Of a stretch of 64,000 nt of DNA, positions 24,289-33,844 are shown in pieces. The position numbers were made by a program, and so were the translations under genes. This DNA comes from Ichthyophis bannanicus (lineage: Eukaryota; Chordata; Amphibia; Gymnophiona; Ichthyophiidae): the NCBI GenBank assembly GCA_033557465.1, contig CM066045.1, positions 128,485,596-128,549,595 of the forward strand. The letters run 5' to 3'. Each line of letters opens with the position of its first letter. Positions within the stretch are counted from its first letter, which is position 1. Under the pieces are notes generated by a model. The model saw only the letters and a list, made by a program, of their open reading frames with translations. It searched no databases and had not been told where the DNA came from.

Positions 24289-24442
24289 GTGGAACGGGAA
24301 GCATTTCGGAGAACACTACCCTGGAAGTTCTTGATTTCAACTTCCTACCTAAAAGCTTAAATTTAGCCTCCAGAACCTCCCTACCACATTTTCCTATGTC
24401 ATTGGTGCCCTGTCCTGTGCTTCTGAGGTAAGCTGTGACCAA
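24257..24442 (-). pseudogene. CR1 ORF1-like segment with SGNH-esterase block
   Basis: A short minus-strand frame contains STGQGTNDIGKCGREVLEAK and SRTSRVVFSEMLPVP. The GTND core corresponds to the GxND block of the SGNH/GDSL hydrolases found in ORF1 of some CR1/L2-type elements. The upstream GDS block is not recognisable in this copy. A complementary piece with LLILGDSTIRG is in the CR1 at 30048-30458. Function is inferred from family knowledge only. Confidence 0.6.
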
Positions 24443-24652
24443 CTTCCTGGGTGATTAACAGTCCTTGCTTAGATAGGAGTCTTTCACAATGGCCTTTTGA
24501 CCTGCCACCTGGCTTTAACACCTGTTGAAAAGGTTTCACAGGTCTCTTGCCCCCTAGGTAGAAGGCCTCTTTGTATAGGTCTCTAGAAGACTTTATTTGT
24601 TGCTCAAAGAATACTGACCCTGTTTTGCCTTTTATGCTAAGTTATATTCGGA

Positions 24653-24925
24653 TTTGATTTAAATTAAAGCTCTTTGCTGCTGCTAAGCTCTGACTTATTA
24701 TGAAATTTAAACTAGAAACTCTCTGCTGGGTTCTAAATTTAACCAGAAAGTTCTCTTCTGTGTTTTAAATTTAAACTAAAAGCACTTTGCTGCTACTAGG
24801 TCCTGAGTGAGTATTAAATTTAAACTACAAGCTCTCTGCTGGGTTCTAAATCTAACCAGAAAGCTCTCTTCTGTGTTTTAAATTTAAACGTAAAGTGCTG
24901 CTACTAGGCCCTGACTGATTTAACA
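24653..24925 (-). repeat. CR1 5' tandem repeats, period about 113 bp
   Basis: The segment AAATTTAAACTA followed by CTCTCTGCTGGGTTCTAAAT and AACCAGAAAG recurs at about 24703 and 24816. The AAATTTAAACnnAAAG-GCTGCTACTAGG part recurs at about 24767 and 24880. This gives about 2.4 units at the 5' end of the LINE, where monomeric promoter repeats are known in some LINE families. Promoter function is inferred. Confidence 0.7.
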
Positions 24926-25604
24926 TCTACACTGGGTTCACAGATTAATCAGCTTAAATCCAAAGAAGTCCCTTCAGAAAAATTCCCAGAAGTATATACT
25001 CACAATTGCAGATCTCTCTCCAGAAGTAGCAGTTCCCTTTTCTAAACCTTCAAGACAAAACACTAGTATTGGGGAACTGCATCTCTTATTTATCTGAAGT
25101 TGCACTGCATGTGAACTCTGGCTTTTTGGGGTTTCAATTTAAATTTTGTCTACATATTTTTACTTTAGATTGTGGTTACTTATTCTGTACTTGGTGAGGG
25201 TCGATGCGAGTGTTTGACTGAGGTCAGATGTTCTGTTAAAATGAAGTTTGTACATAAAGATCTATACTGTACTGTAGTAATTTGACTTGTTCAGCTTTTC
25301 AAATAGGTGTATGGATGTTCCAAGGCCCACTGTAGTATTTACAGTGATGCTTTTTTTGGATGGGCTCCTTATGTGAGTTTTGGAAGTTTGTGCTGATATG
25401 GTATGGTATGGTAGGTTTGCTCTTTGTTGTAGGGTTTTGTATTAGTTCACAATATGCCTGGTACTGGAGAATAGTGGTGGTTGTTGTTGTTAGTGAGATG
25501 ATCAGAATCAGATTTTTTTTTTTAAGATATTGAGTTGTGTGGGTGAATGTCCTGGTTCTGCTCTGCACCTACTGTGGATGCAAAATATATGTTGAAAAAG
25601 AAAA

Positions 25605-25690
25605 GGCAAGAACCATAACGCAGTTTATAACAACAAAATAAAAATGAGTTATAATTTAGTTTTATAAACTGTGCTGTTGGTTCTTGCTGT
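25605..25690 (+). repeat. Central hairpin of the composite family (copy B)
   Basis: GGCAAGAACCATAACGCAG near 25606 pairs imperfectly with CTGTGCTGTTGGTTCTTGC near 25668. The spacer contains AACAAAATAAAAATGAGTTA. The same hairpin occurs at 14895-14982 and 49876-49960 (inverted). Confidence 0.75.
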
Positions 25691-25713
25691 CTTTTAGTTC
25701 CGTGGTGTGCAAA

Positions 25714-26151
25714 CGGGACCGTACCTAGACCTGTGCAAATGGTGCAGCCGCACAGGGTGGAAAGGCTTGGGGGGCGCTTTTGGCTGTCTGTTGTTGCCCT
25801 GCACCGCTGGCAAAACAATAGCAGGCAGCCGAAATGCATTCCCCAAGCCTTTTCGCAGCATTTTAAGTAGATCTGATCCCTCCTTCCTCTGACATGATGT
25901 TAGAGTAGGGAGGGACAGATCTGTTAAAGTGCTGGTGCCTTTCAGATCGGGCGCATGCCCCCTCCTCCTCCCCATAACTCCTTCCAGCGCTGCCTGCTCT
26001 TTCCCTGCTGTTGGCGCCGCCGTGAAAAAAACAGAGGGCGGCAGCAGCAGGGAAAGAGCAGGCAGCGCTGGACGGAGGTATGGGAAAGAGGGGGGGCGTG
26101 CGCCCGAGCTGCAAGTCGCACAGGGTGCGATTGCAGCTCAATACGGCCCTG
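25714..26151 (+). mobile_element. Palindromic hAT MITE inside copy B
   Basis: The ends are CGGGACCGTACCTAG and, inverted, CAGGGCCGTATTGAG. The flanks TGTGCAAA (25706-25713) and TGTACAAA (26152-26159) form an 8-bp target duplication with one mismatch. The corresponding place in copy C is uninterrupted (ATGTGCAAACATC), which confirms the insertion. The interior has long inverted arms, for example AGCGCTGCCTGCTCTTTCCC near 25986 against GGGAAAGAGCAGGCAGCGCT near 26050. It is non-coding. Confidence 0.85.
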
Positions 26152-26318
26152 TGTACAAACATCTTGCATTTCCTCCATATAATCTAATCGGCTTTTTGGT
26201 TTGATTCAGTCTCTAATTGGATTTCTGAAAAAGCCTCACCCTCTCTAGGGTGGGGGGGGGGGCGCCATTTAATACTTCGCCTTAGGCAGCAGATTGCCTT
26301 GAGCCGCCGCTGCGTTAA

Positions 26319-28621
26319 CATAGTAACATTGTAAATAACGGCAGATAAAGACCAGTATGGTCCATCTAGTCTGCCCAGTACGATGCCAAGAGTATGTACA
26401 CCTGCCGCTCCATGCAGGCCCCCCCTCCCCATGTCTTTTTCCAGGGATGACCCCGCCACTCCATGTAGGATACCCCTATTTGTTAAGGAATTAGATGGTT
26501 CAGATTATTTTGATATTTTCATGTTGCTGTAAAGGGATCCACTGTGTCTGTCCCATGCCCTTTTGAACTCCGTCACCGTATTTGCCCCCACCACTTCCAT
26601 CGGGAGCACATTCCAAGCATCTACCACCCTTTCAGTGAAAAAGTATTTCCTGACATTGCCTTTCAATTTACCACCTTGTAGCTTCATGTTTTGCTCTCTA
26701 GTTTTACAGCTTCTCCGTCTTTGGAAGAGGTTTGTTGGTTCATTATTTCTCTTTAGGTATTTAAAGGTCTGAATCATATCTCCCCTGTCCCTCCTCTCCT
26801 CCAAAGTGTACATATTTAGATCTTCAAGTCTCTTCTCATAAGGCTTCTGACGCAGGCTCCAAATCATTTTGGTCGCCTTCCTCTGAACCGTTTCCAGTCT
26901 TTTTACATCCTTTGCAAGATATGGTCTCCAAAACTGAACACAGTATTCCAAGTGAGGCCTCACCAGTGACTTGTACAGTGGCATAAGTACCTCTTCCTTT
27001 CTGATGGTAATACCTCTTCGTATGCAGCCCAACATCCTCCTGTCTTTTGCCACCGCCTTGTCGCACTGTTTTGCCACCTTGAGATCTTCAGAAATAATCA
27101 CTCCAAGGTCTTTCTCCTGATCTGTACACACCAATCTCTCAGCCCCTATTGCATACATTTCCCTTGGATTTCTGCTTCCCAAGTGCATGACTGCACTTCT
27201 TCGCATTAAATCGTAATTGCCAAGCATTAGACCGTTCCTCCAGCTTTTGTAGATCATTCCTCATGTTAACCACTCCCTTGGGGGAGTCCACTCTGTTGCA
27301 AATTTTCGTGTCATCCGCAAAAAGACAGACTTTCCATGCAGTCCTTCAGCAATACCACTCACAAATATATTGAGCAGTGCCGGGCCCAGGACCGACCCCT
27401 GGGGCACCCCGCTAATCACCTTCCTTTCATCCGAGTGAGCTCCTTGTACCATCACTTTCTGTCGTCTGTCAGTCAACCAATTTCTGATCCAATTTACCAT
27501 CTTGGGATCTATCCCCAAGCTACTGAGTTTATTGATAAGCCTCCTATGAGGAACAGTATCAAAGGCTTTGCTGAAATCCAGGTAGATGACATCCATCGCA
27601 TGCCCCTGATCTAGTTCCCTGGTCACCCAGTCAAAGAACTCAATCAGATTTGTTTGGCAAAATCGTCCTTCGATAAAACCATGTTGCCTCGGATCTTGCA
27701 ATCTGTTGGCTTTGAGAAAGTTCACAATTCGCTCTTTCAGGAGCTCCTCCATTACTTTTCCCATCACTAAGGTAAGGCTCACAGGCCTGTAGTTTGACAC
27801 TTCTTCCCTGTCACCACTTTTGTGTAGATGTACGACATCAGCCATTCTCCAGTCCTGAGGAACCTCTCCTGTTTCCAAGGATCTATTGAAAACATCCTTT
27901 AATGGCCCTGCAAGAACCTCTCTGAGCTCTTTCAGTATCTTGGGATGTATCTCATCCGGTCCCATGGCTTTGTCCACTTTCAGTTTTGCAAGTTGTTCTA
28001 ACACATCATCTTCTGTAAATGGTGTAGTATCTACTTCATTCCCAGTTTTATATTTGGGAGTCACAGGTGGTCCTTCTCCAGGACTTTCCTTAGTAAAAAC
28101 AGAACAGAAGTATTTGTTTAGCAATTTCGCTTTTTCAATGTCACTTTCCACGAGTGCGTTCCCAGCACTTCTGAGTCCTGCAATTCCAACTCTGATCTTC
28201 TTTTCCCCCAATATACCTGAAGAAAGTTTTGTTGCTACACTTCACATTTTTAGCCATCTTTTCCTCTGCCTTTCATTTTGCTATCCTTATTTCTCTCTTT
28301 GAGTTTGATCCTGTATTCATTTCTGTGTTCCTCTGTTTGCAAACTTTTGAATTTTGTGAAAGCTGTGTTTTTTGCCTTTATTGAGCAGCCACTTCTTTGG
28401 AAAACCAAATAGGTTTTCTTCTCCTCTTGTTTTTGTTTACTTTTCTTACATATTTATCTGTTGCCCCTTTTATTGCCACCTTTAGTTTAGCCCATTGCAA
28501 TTCCACTTCCCTTATCTCCTTTCACCCTGTCAGCTCCTCCTTTAGGTACTCGACCATTTTATTGAAGTCTGTGTTTTTGAAGTTTAGGACCTTGAGCTTG
28601 CTATGATTGGCCTGTACCATG
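26319..28621 (-). mobile_element. CR1 LINE, second subfamily, 5'-truncated
   Basis: The 3' end at about 26319 has the inverted ACATAGTAACAT terminus, unlike the AAGAACAT terminus of the other subfamily. The minus frame 28211-27261 carries KAMGPDEIHPKILKELREVL, NYRPVSLTLVMGKVMEELL, HGFIEGRFCQTNLIEFFDWV, VIYLDFSKAFDTVPH and GVPQGSVLGPALLNIFV. Frame 27257-26505 carries the C-terminus with RPHLEYCVQFWRPYLAKDVK and NVLPMEVVGANTVTEFK. The FADD box lies in the frameshifted junction around 27260-27330. Inactive. Confidence 0.9.
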
Positions 28622-28934
28622 GCCAGAGGGAGAGAGCCTCTTTTGATTGAAAGCAAGTTCTGCTACAAAGGGACATGGGATGAGGGTGAAGGGGGATAGA
28701 TTCAGGAGTGATATGCGGAAATATTTCTTTACGGAAAGAGTGGTGGATCCGTGGAATAGTCTCCCAGTGGAGGTGGTAGAGATGAGGACGGTATCTGAAT
28801 TCAAAAAAGCATGGGACAAAAACAGAGGATCTCTAAAGGTAAAAAGTGGACTATTGTAGTTGTTGATATGGAAGGACAGACTAGATAAGCCATGTGGTCT
28901 TTTTCTGTCATCATGTTTCTATGTTTCTATGTAA
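28622..28934 (+). mobile_element. CR1 3' fragment in sense orientation
   Basis: The plus frame 28647-28859 gives DRFRSDMRKYFFTERVVDPW and NSLPVEVVEMRTVSEFKKAW, the CR1 C-terminus. A short 3' UTR follows and ends in TGTTTCTATGTTTCTATG octamer-like repeats at about 28914-28932. It separates two near-duplicate minus-strand CR1 segments. Confidence 0.85.
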
Positions 28935-30460
28935 TTTCACTTTATCAATGTCATTTTCCACGAGTCCATTCCCAGCACTTCTGAGTCCTGCAATTCCACC
29001 TCTGATCTTCTTCCTTTCCCGAATATGCCTGAAGAAAGTTTTGCCGCCGCACTTAACATCTTTAGCCATCTTTTCCTCTGCCTTTGATTTTGCTATCCTT
29101 ATTTCTCTTTTTGTCTCCTGGAGTTTGATTCTGTATTCATTGCTGTGTTCTTCTGTTTGCAAGCTTTTGTGAAAGCTGTGTTTTTTGCCCTTATTTGAAC
29201 AGCCACTTCTTTGGAAAACCAAATAGGTTTTTTCTCATCTTGTTTTTATTTACTTTTCTTACATATTTATCTGTTGCCCCTTTTAATGCCACCTTTAGTT
29301 TAGCCCATTGCAATTCCACTTCCCTTATCCCCTTTCACCCTGTCAGCTCCTCCTTTAGGTACTCGACCATTTTATTGAAGTCTGTGTTTTTGAAGTTTAG
29401 TACCTTGAGCTTGCTATGATTGGCCTGTACCATGGCTTTTATCTCAAACCACACCATGTGATGATCACTGCTCTCACAGGGGCACCCACGCAGACATTCA
29501 ACATGCTATCATTGTTGGTGAGCACTAAATCCAGCGTTGAGCTTTCCCTAGTTAGTTCCATCACCACTTGTCTAAGTAATGCGTCTTGGAGAGCATCCAC
29601 AATTTTTTGGCTTCTTTCCAGATTTGCAGAAGGAGTAATTCAATCTACATCAGGTAGATTAAAGTCACCCAATATGATCGCTTCTCCCTTTGTGGCTATC
29701 TTGGCAATATCTATAATCAATTCGTTATCTATCTCTTCAGTTTGTGTCAGAGGTCTGTATACTACAGCAGTATGGATGACAGTGCCATCTCCTCTTTCCA
29801 ACATAATCCAGAGCGCTTCTTCTTTTCCCCATGCCCCCTGCATTTCAGTAGCTTTAATATTGCCCTTGACATACAAGGCTACTCTTCCTCCTCTTCCATT
29901 TTCTATGTCTCTTCTGAATAGATTATAGCCAGGTATGGCTATATCCCAATCATGCAATTCATTTAGCCATGTTTCTGTAATGGCCACAATGTCCAAATCC
30001 CTTTCCACCATTAGCGCTTCCAGGTCCGGAACTTTGTTGGCTAAGTTTCAAGCATTAGTGCTCATTGCTTTCCAGGATTTAACTGGCTTGTGTGTATTTT
30101 GCATTGTTTTTGTTCTGCTCACATCTTCCTGCTTGTTTTTGATGTGTGGTTTAAAAGTGTGGCTGTTTCTGATATTATTCTGCTTTTGCAGGGGGTGACG
30201 TCCAGAGCTTGACCGTCCACATCTGTGTTCACTTTCTGCTCTAAGTACTTCAACAACTTGGTTTGTATTCCTGCTGGCTGAAGAGTTTCGGAGGCACTTG
30301 ACTATCTTCTCTCCAATGAACTGTATTCCCAAGTTGGTGCCTCTGATGGTGGAATCCCCAAGTATTAGTAGTTTGCTGTTTGGTGAGGTTTTCTTCATAT
30401 TTGGTCCTCTAGCAGGAGATTGGGCATTGTCTGTCTCATTTAACTTTACATGAAACAAGT
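28935..30460 (-). mobile_element. CR1 LINE 5' half (ORF1 end and endonuclease)
   Basis: Minus strand from 30458: LLILGDSTIRGTNLG (SGNH block I in ORF1), then after a stop the endonuclease DIVAITETWLNELHDWDIAI, VVYRPLTQ and AIILGDFNLPDVD (30011-29640). The rest runs to the same CR1 region that ends the element at 28621. Its last 490 bp, about 28935-29434, nearly repeats 28135-28621. It lacks RT and 3' end. Confidence 0.85.
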
Positions 30461-31165
30461 GTTGGAAGGCCTAATAGATTAAACAAATGATAACTCTGAC
30501 AATTATAAACAATAGGAACTTATTTACATGGTGGGCAGTTATTTCTAACTGAGTGTGAGCGTATGTGGAAGTGGTCATGTAACTGAGCCAAAGTATTCCT
30601 GGAACAGCAGCATTTTTAGTCTTCAGCAGAAGTCTCCAATGTCTGATAGGTAGCGGAGGTCAAGTGGAAGGGTGTTCCAGATGATGGGCACGTAATAATA
30701 GAAGACTGTTGGAGGTGCTGCTGCTGGTGTGGGTGATTGTCGCGGGTACTGTGAGTAGGAATGTATTAGCGCCTCTGCGCGTTTTCTGAGCCTGGGATTT
30801 GGTAAGCATAGATGCAGGGTATGGGATGAAATTTGTAGAATCGCTTTGAAGGTTGTTAGAGCCACCTTATATTTCACTCTGCTGAGTATTGAAAGCCAGT
30901 GGAGCTGCTTCAAAATTGGTATTATATGGTCATGTCTTGAAGGACCCTTGATGAGCCTTGCTGCTACATTATGTGCCAGCTGTAGTAAGGATTTTGGGAG
31001 TCTTTGGTATATGATATTAGCATAGTCAAAGATGGGAGTGATGAGATCATGGCAAACGTTCCTGAAGTTGTTGTGGTCTAGTAGTGGTTTAAGGTTCCTC
31101 AGAGTCTTGATACAGTGATACACTGTTCTGGTCTTGCTTGATTTGGGCGCTGAAGCTTAAGCTAT
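30461..31165 (-). mobile_element. L2-clade LINE 3' fragment
   Basis: Minus frame 31123-30623 gives LITPIFDYANIIYQRLPKSL, LAHNVAARLIKGPSRHDHII, ILKQLHWLSILSRVKYKVAL and IIWNTLPLDLRYLSD. These are the thumb/C-terminal hallmarks of L2-clade LINEs (LQLVQNxAARLLT, LHWLPVxxRI, WNxLPxxLR). The 5' side is cut at a CR1 3' terminus (31170). Confidence 0.85.
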
Positions 31166-31169
31166 GATA

Positions 31170-32870
31170 AAGAACATAAGATATGCCATACTGGGTCAGA
31201 ACAAGGTCCATCAAGCCCAGTATCCTGTTTCCAACAGTGGCCAATCTAGGTCATATGTACTTAGCAGTTTCCCCGAAAGACACAGGTTCCACAAAGCTTG
31301 TATTGGGTCAAGCAGTGATATCCTGGGTCCCTTTTTAATAATGGTTTGTGGACCTTTCCTCCAGGAACTTGTCCAAACCTTTTTTAAACCCAGCTACACT
31401 AACAGCTTTTACTACACCCTTCAGTAACAAATTCCAGAGTTTGATTACACGTTGAGTGAAAAAATATTTTCTCTTATTAGTCTTAAATACAGTAATTTAC
31501 CCTGTAGCTTCATTGCATGTCCCCTAGTCTTTCTATATTCTGATGATATAAACAATCGATCTACGTTTACCCATTCCACCCCATTCATTAATTTATAGAC
31601 CTCTATCATATCTCCCCTCAGCCGTCTCTTTTCCAGGTTAAAGAGCCCTAACCTTTTTAGCCTCTCTTCATAGGGGTATCCTTCCAACCCCTTTACCATT
31701 TTGCTGGCTCTTCTCTGAACCTTTTCTAATAATGCTATATCCTTTTTAAGATATGGTGACCAGAGCTGCACACAATATTCAAGATGCGGCCCTTTCCTTA
31801 TGATACCTAGCATTCTATTTGCTCACTTGGCTGCCGCTGCACACTGGGCGGAGAGTTTTAACATGTTATCCACGATGATGCCTAAATCTTTTATCCTGGG
31901 TGGTGGTTCCTAATGTGGAACCTTGCATCATGTAACCATACTTTGGGTTTTTCTTTCCTAGGTGCATAACTTTGCACTTGTCCACATTAAATTTCTCTGC
32001 CATTTGGATGCCCAGTCTTCCAATTTATCAAGATCCTTTTCCAAGTCATTTATGAATATGTCAAAAAGCAGTGGGCCCAGCACAGATCCCTGGTGTACAC
32101 CACTATCGCCTTTCTCCCTTGGGAAAATTGGCCATATAGCCCTACCCTCTGCTTTCTATTTTTTAACCAGTTCCTGTTCCACAATAGTACACTGCCTCCT
32201 ATCCCATGACTCTTTAGTTTTGCCAAAAGTCTTTGATGGAGGGACCTTGTCAAAGGCTTTCTGAACGTCCAGATACACTATATCAACCAACTCACCTTTG
32301 TCTACCTGTTTATTCACACCTTCAAAAAAACAACAGATTAGTAAGACAAGATCTTCCTTGTCTAAAGCCATGTTGGCTGTCTCCCATTAAGCCATGACTA
32401 TCTACATGTTCAGTAATTTTGTTCTTTTTGATGGTTTCTACTATATTTCCCAGTACTGATGTCAGGCTCACCGGTCTGTAGTTTTCCGGATCACCCCTGG
32501 AACCCTTTTTAAAAATTGGCGTTACATTGGCCATCCTCCAGTCTTCAGGTATTATAGATGATTTTAATGATAGTTCACAGATTACTAATAGCAGGTCTGC
32601 AATTTCATATTTCTGTTCTTTCAACACCCTTGGATGTATACCATCTGGTCCAGGTGATTTGCTACTCTTCAGTTTATCAAACAGTTGTAATACATCTTCC
32701 CGATGTATCGATATTTCCTCCATTTCTTCCGCAGTATCATCTTTAAATACCACTTCAGTCATGGGTAACATCCCTACATCTTCCTCAGTAAAGACCGAAG
32801 CTAAGAATTCATTCAGTCTCTCTGCTATGGCCTGCCTTATCAATGTCTTAAATTTAATTTGCCAGACTCA
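31170..32870 (-). mobile_element. CR1 LINE, 5'-truncated, internally deleted
   Basis: The inverted AAGAACATAAGATATGCC terminus is at 31171. Minus-frame pieces include 32843-32322 (SSKSPGPDGIHPRVLKEQKY, NYRPVSLTSVLGNIVETI, HGFRQGRSCLTNL), 32371-32050 (VDIVYLDVQKAFDKVPP) and 31813-31445 (GPHLEYCVQLWSPYLKKDIA). Two internal deletions remove the FADD-containing region (near 32035) and part of the 3' domain (near 31790). It belongs to the same subfamily as 20768-25068. Confidence 0.9.
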
Positions 32871-33844
32871 ATCCTTCCGCAACTTCATACAGACAACACA
32901 GATACAGACAAACTCATAAACAACTGTCAATGCATTATATACAAATATTGATCAGGTGGCGGCGCTAGCAGTGGTATCTAAGTTGTCTATTGAACTAGAT
33001 TACTATTTAATGTTTTTCAAGAATTATTAGAGATGGTGTTAACACCTTGACAATTTGCCTATACAGGTTACATCCTATGAACTCCAGAAGGAGGTTTTCT
33101 TTGGCACAATGCAAGCATAACAGCAAGTGTTAGCAGCAAATTTTGAGACTGAGATAATACTCCACATACCCTGCTTTAGGCATGAGGTTCATGATTATTA
33201 TGGTATTTGAAAAACTAACCACCAGAATATAGGCAAACCCCGGTGATACTTCCTGCTATACATCTGTATCAGGAGTGTATCCTCTGAGCGATAATTGCTG
33301 GTTACAAGGAATATGCAATATTAACATTAGCAGTCTTTAATATTTACTTTGCTAAGAATTATTAAAAGTATGAAAAAAGCTTCTATGAGCGCCATGACCA
33401 ATTAATGGATAACTTCTAAATAATGCCACTATAACATTTATATTCAGTAAGTGTCAGAGACCACCTGATGCAGCTTACTTGCGAAATGCGGCCACGTCAA
33501 GTGTGAGAATATAATCTGCAAGATTTTAATCGTTATAGGAGAGGATTACCTTGTTCTGAGACCTTTGAGGATCTTTTTTGGAAGGAGAGGTTCATACGGA
33601 TTGTTCGGTGAACAGTGGTTGTCTTTCTGTTTCCTGCCGATATTCCCCGCCTAAGGGCCACACCAAGGAGCCCTCTAGTGAGGCCCTGAGGTGTGGGCCG
33701 CCTTCTGCATGCTGGCTTTTAAAGGGAGAGGAGGTGGAGGTGTTTTTGTGGGCGGAGTTTAGCAGCCTATGCAGCAGGGGGGAAACCCCTTACCAAGGAG
33801 AGATGCAGTAGCAAGCAGATGGCAGATAGACTGAGACAGTTTCA
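32871..33844. other. Unclassified repeat-like DNA
   Basis: No coding sequence is recognised. At 33462-33486 the plus strand has CTGATGCAGC and CTTGCGAAATGCGG, similar to the motif near the Penelope end at about 8784-8815 (minus strand CTGATGAAGC, CTTG, GCGAAC). This may be a Penelope-type terminal remnant. Confidence 0.35.

Larger units (their letters stand above)
20768..25068 (-). mobile_element. Near full-length CR1 LINE
   Basis: The 3' terminus is at 20768 (AAGAACATAAGATATGCC inverted). The 5' end is set at about 25068 because the host repeat resumes there with ATTGGGGAACTGCATCTC. Reading minus: tandem 5' repeats, an ORF1-like segment with GQGTNDIG, endonuclease, RT and 3' UTR. A tRNA SINE is nested at about 23098-23395. 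ORF2 is broken into pieces at 24288-23776, 23730-23400, 23095-22132, 22110-21604 and 21649-20933. Excluding the SINE it is about 4.0 kb, close to a full CR1 element. The copy is inactive. Confidence 0.9.
19022..26312 (+). mobile_element. Copy B: nested hAT-like non-autonomous element
   Basis: The left terminus is CAGGGGTGGCTCTATAATG. The right terminus, read inverted, is CAGCGGCGGCTCAAGGC. The 8-mer CGTTAACA occurs just outside both ends (19012-19019 and 26313-26320), with two extra bases at the left junction. Removing two later insertions (CR1 20768-25068, MITE 25714-26151) leaves about 2.5 kb. The body has a long G-rich minisatellite (about 19395-20560), then a region shared with copies A, D and E, then a hairpin (about 25605-25690), then the 3' end. 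No transposase is seen, so it would depend on a hAT transposase elsewhere. The hAT assignment rests on CAGG-type ends and the 8-bp repeat. Confidence 0.7.
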
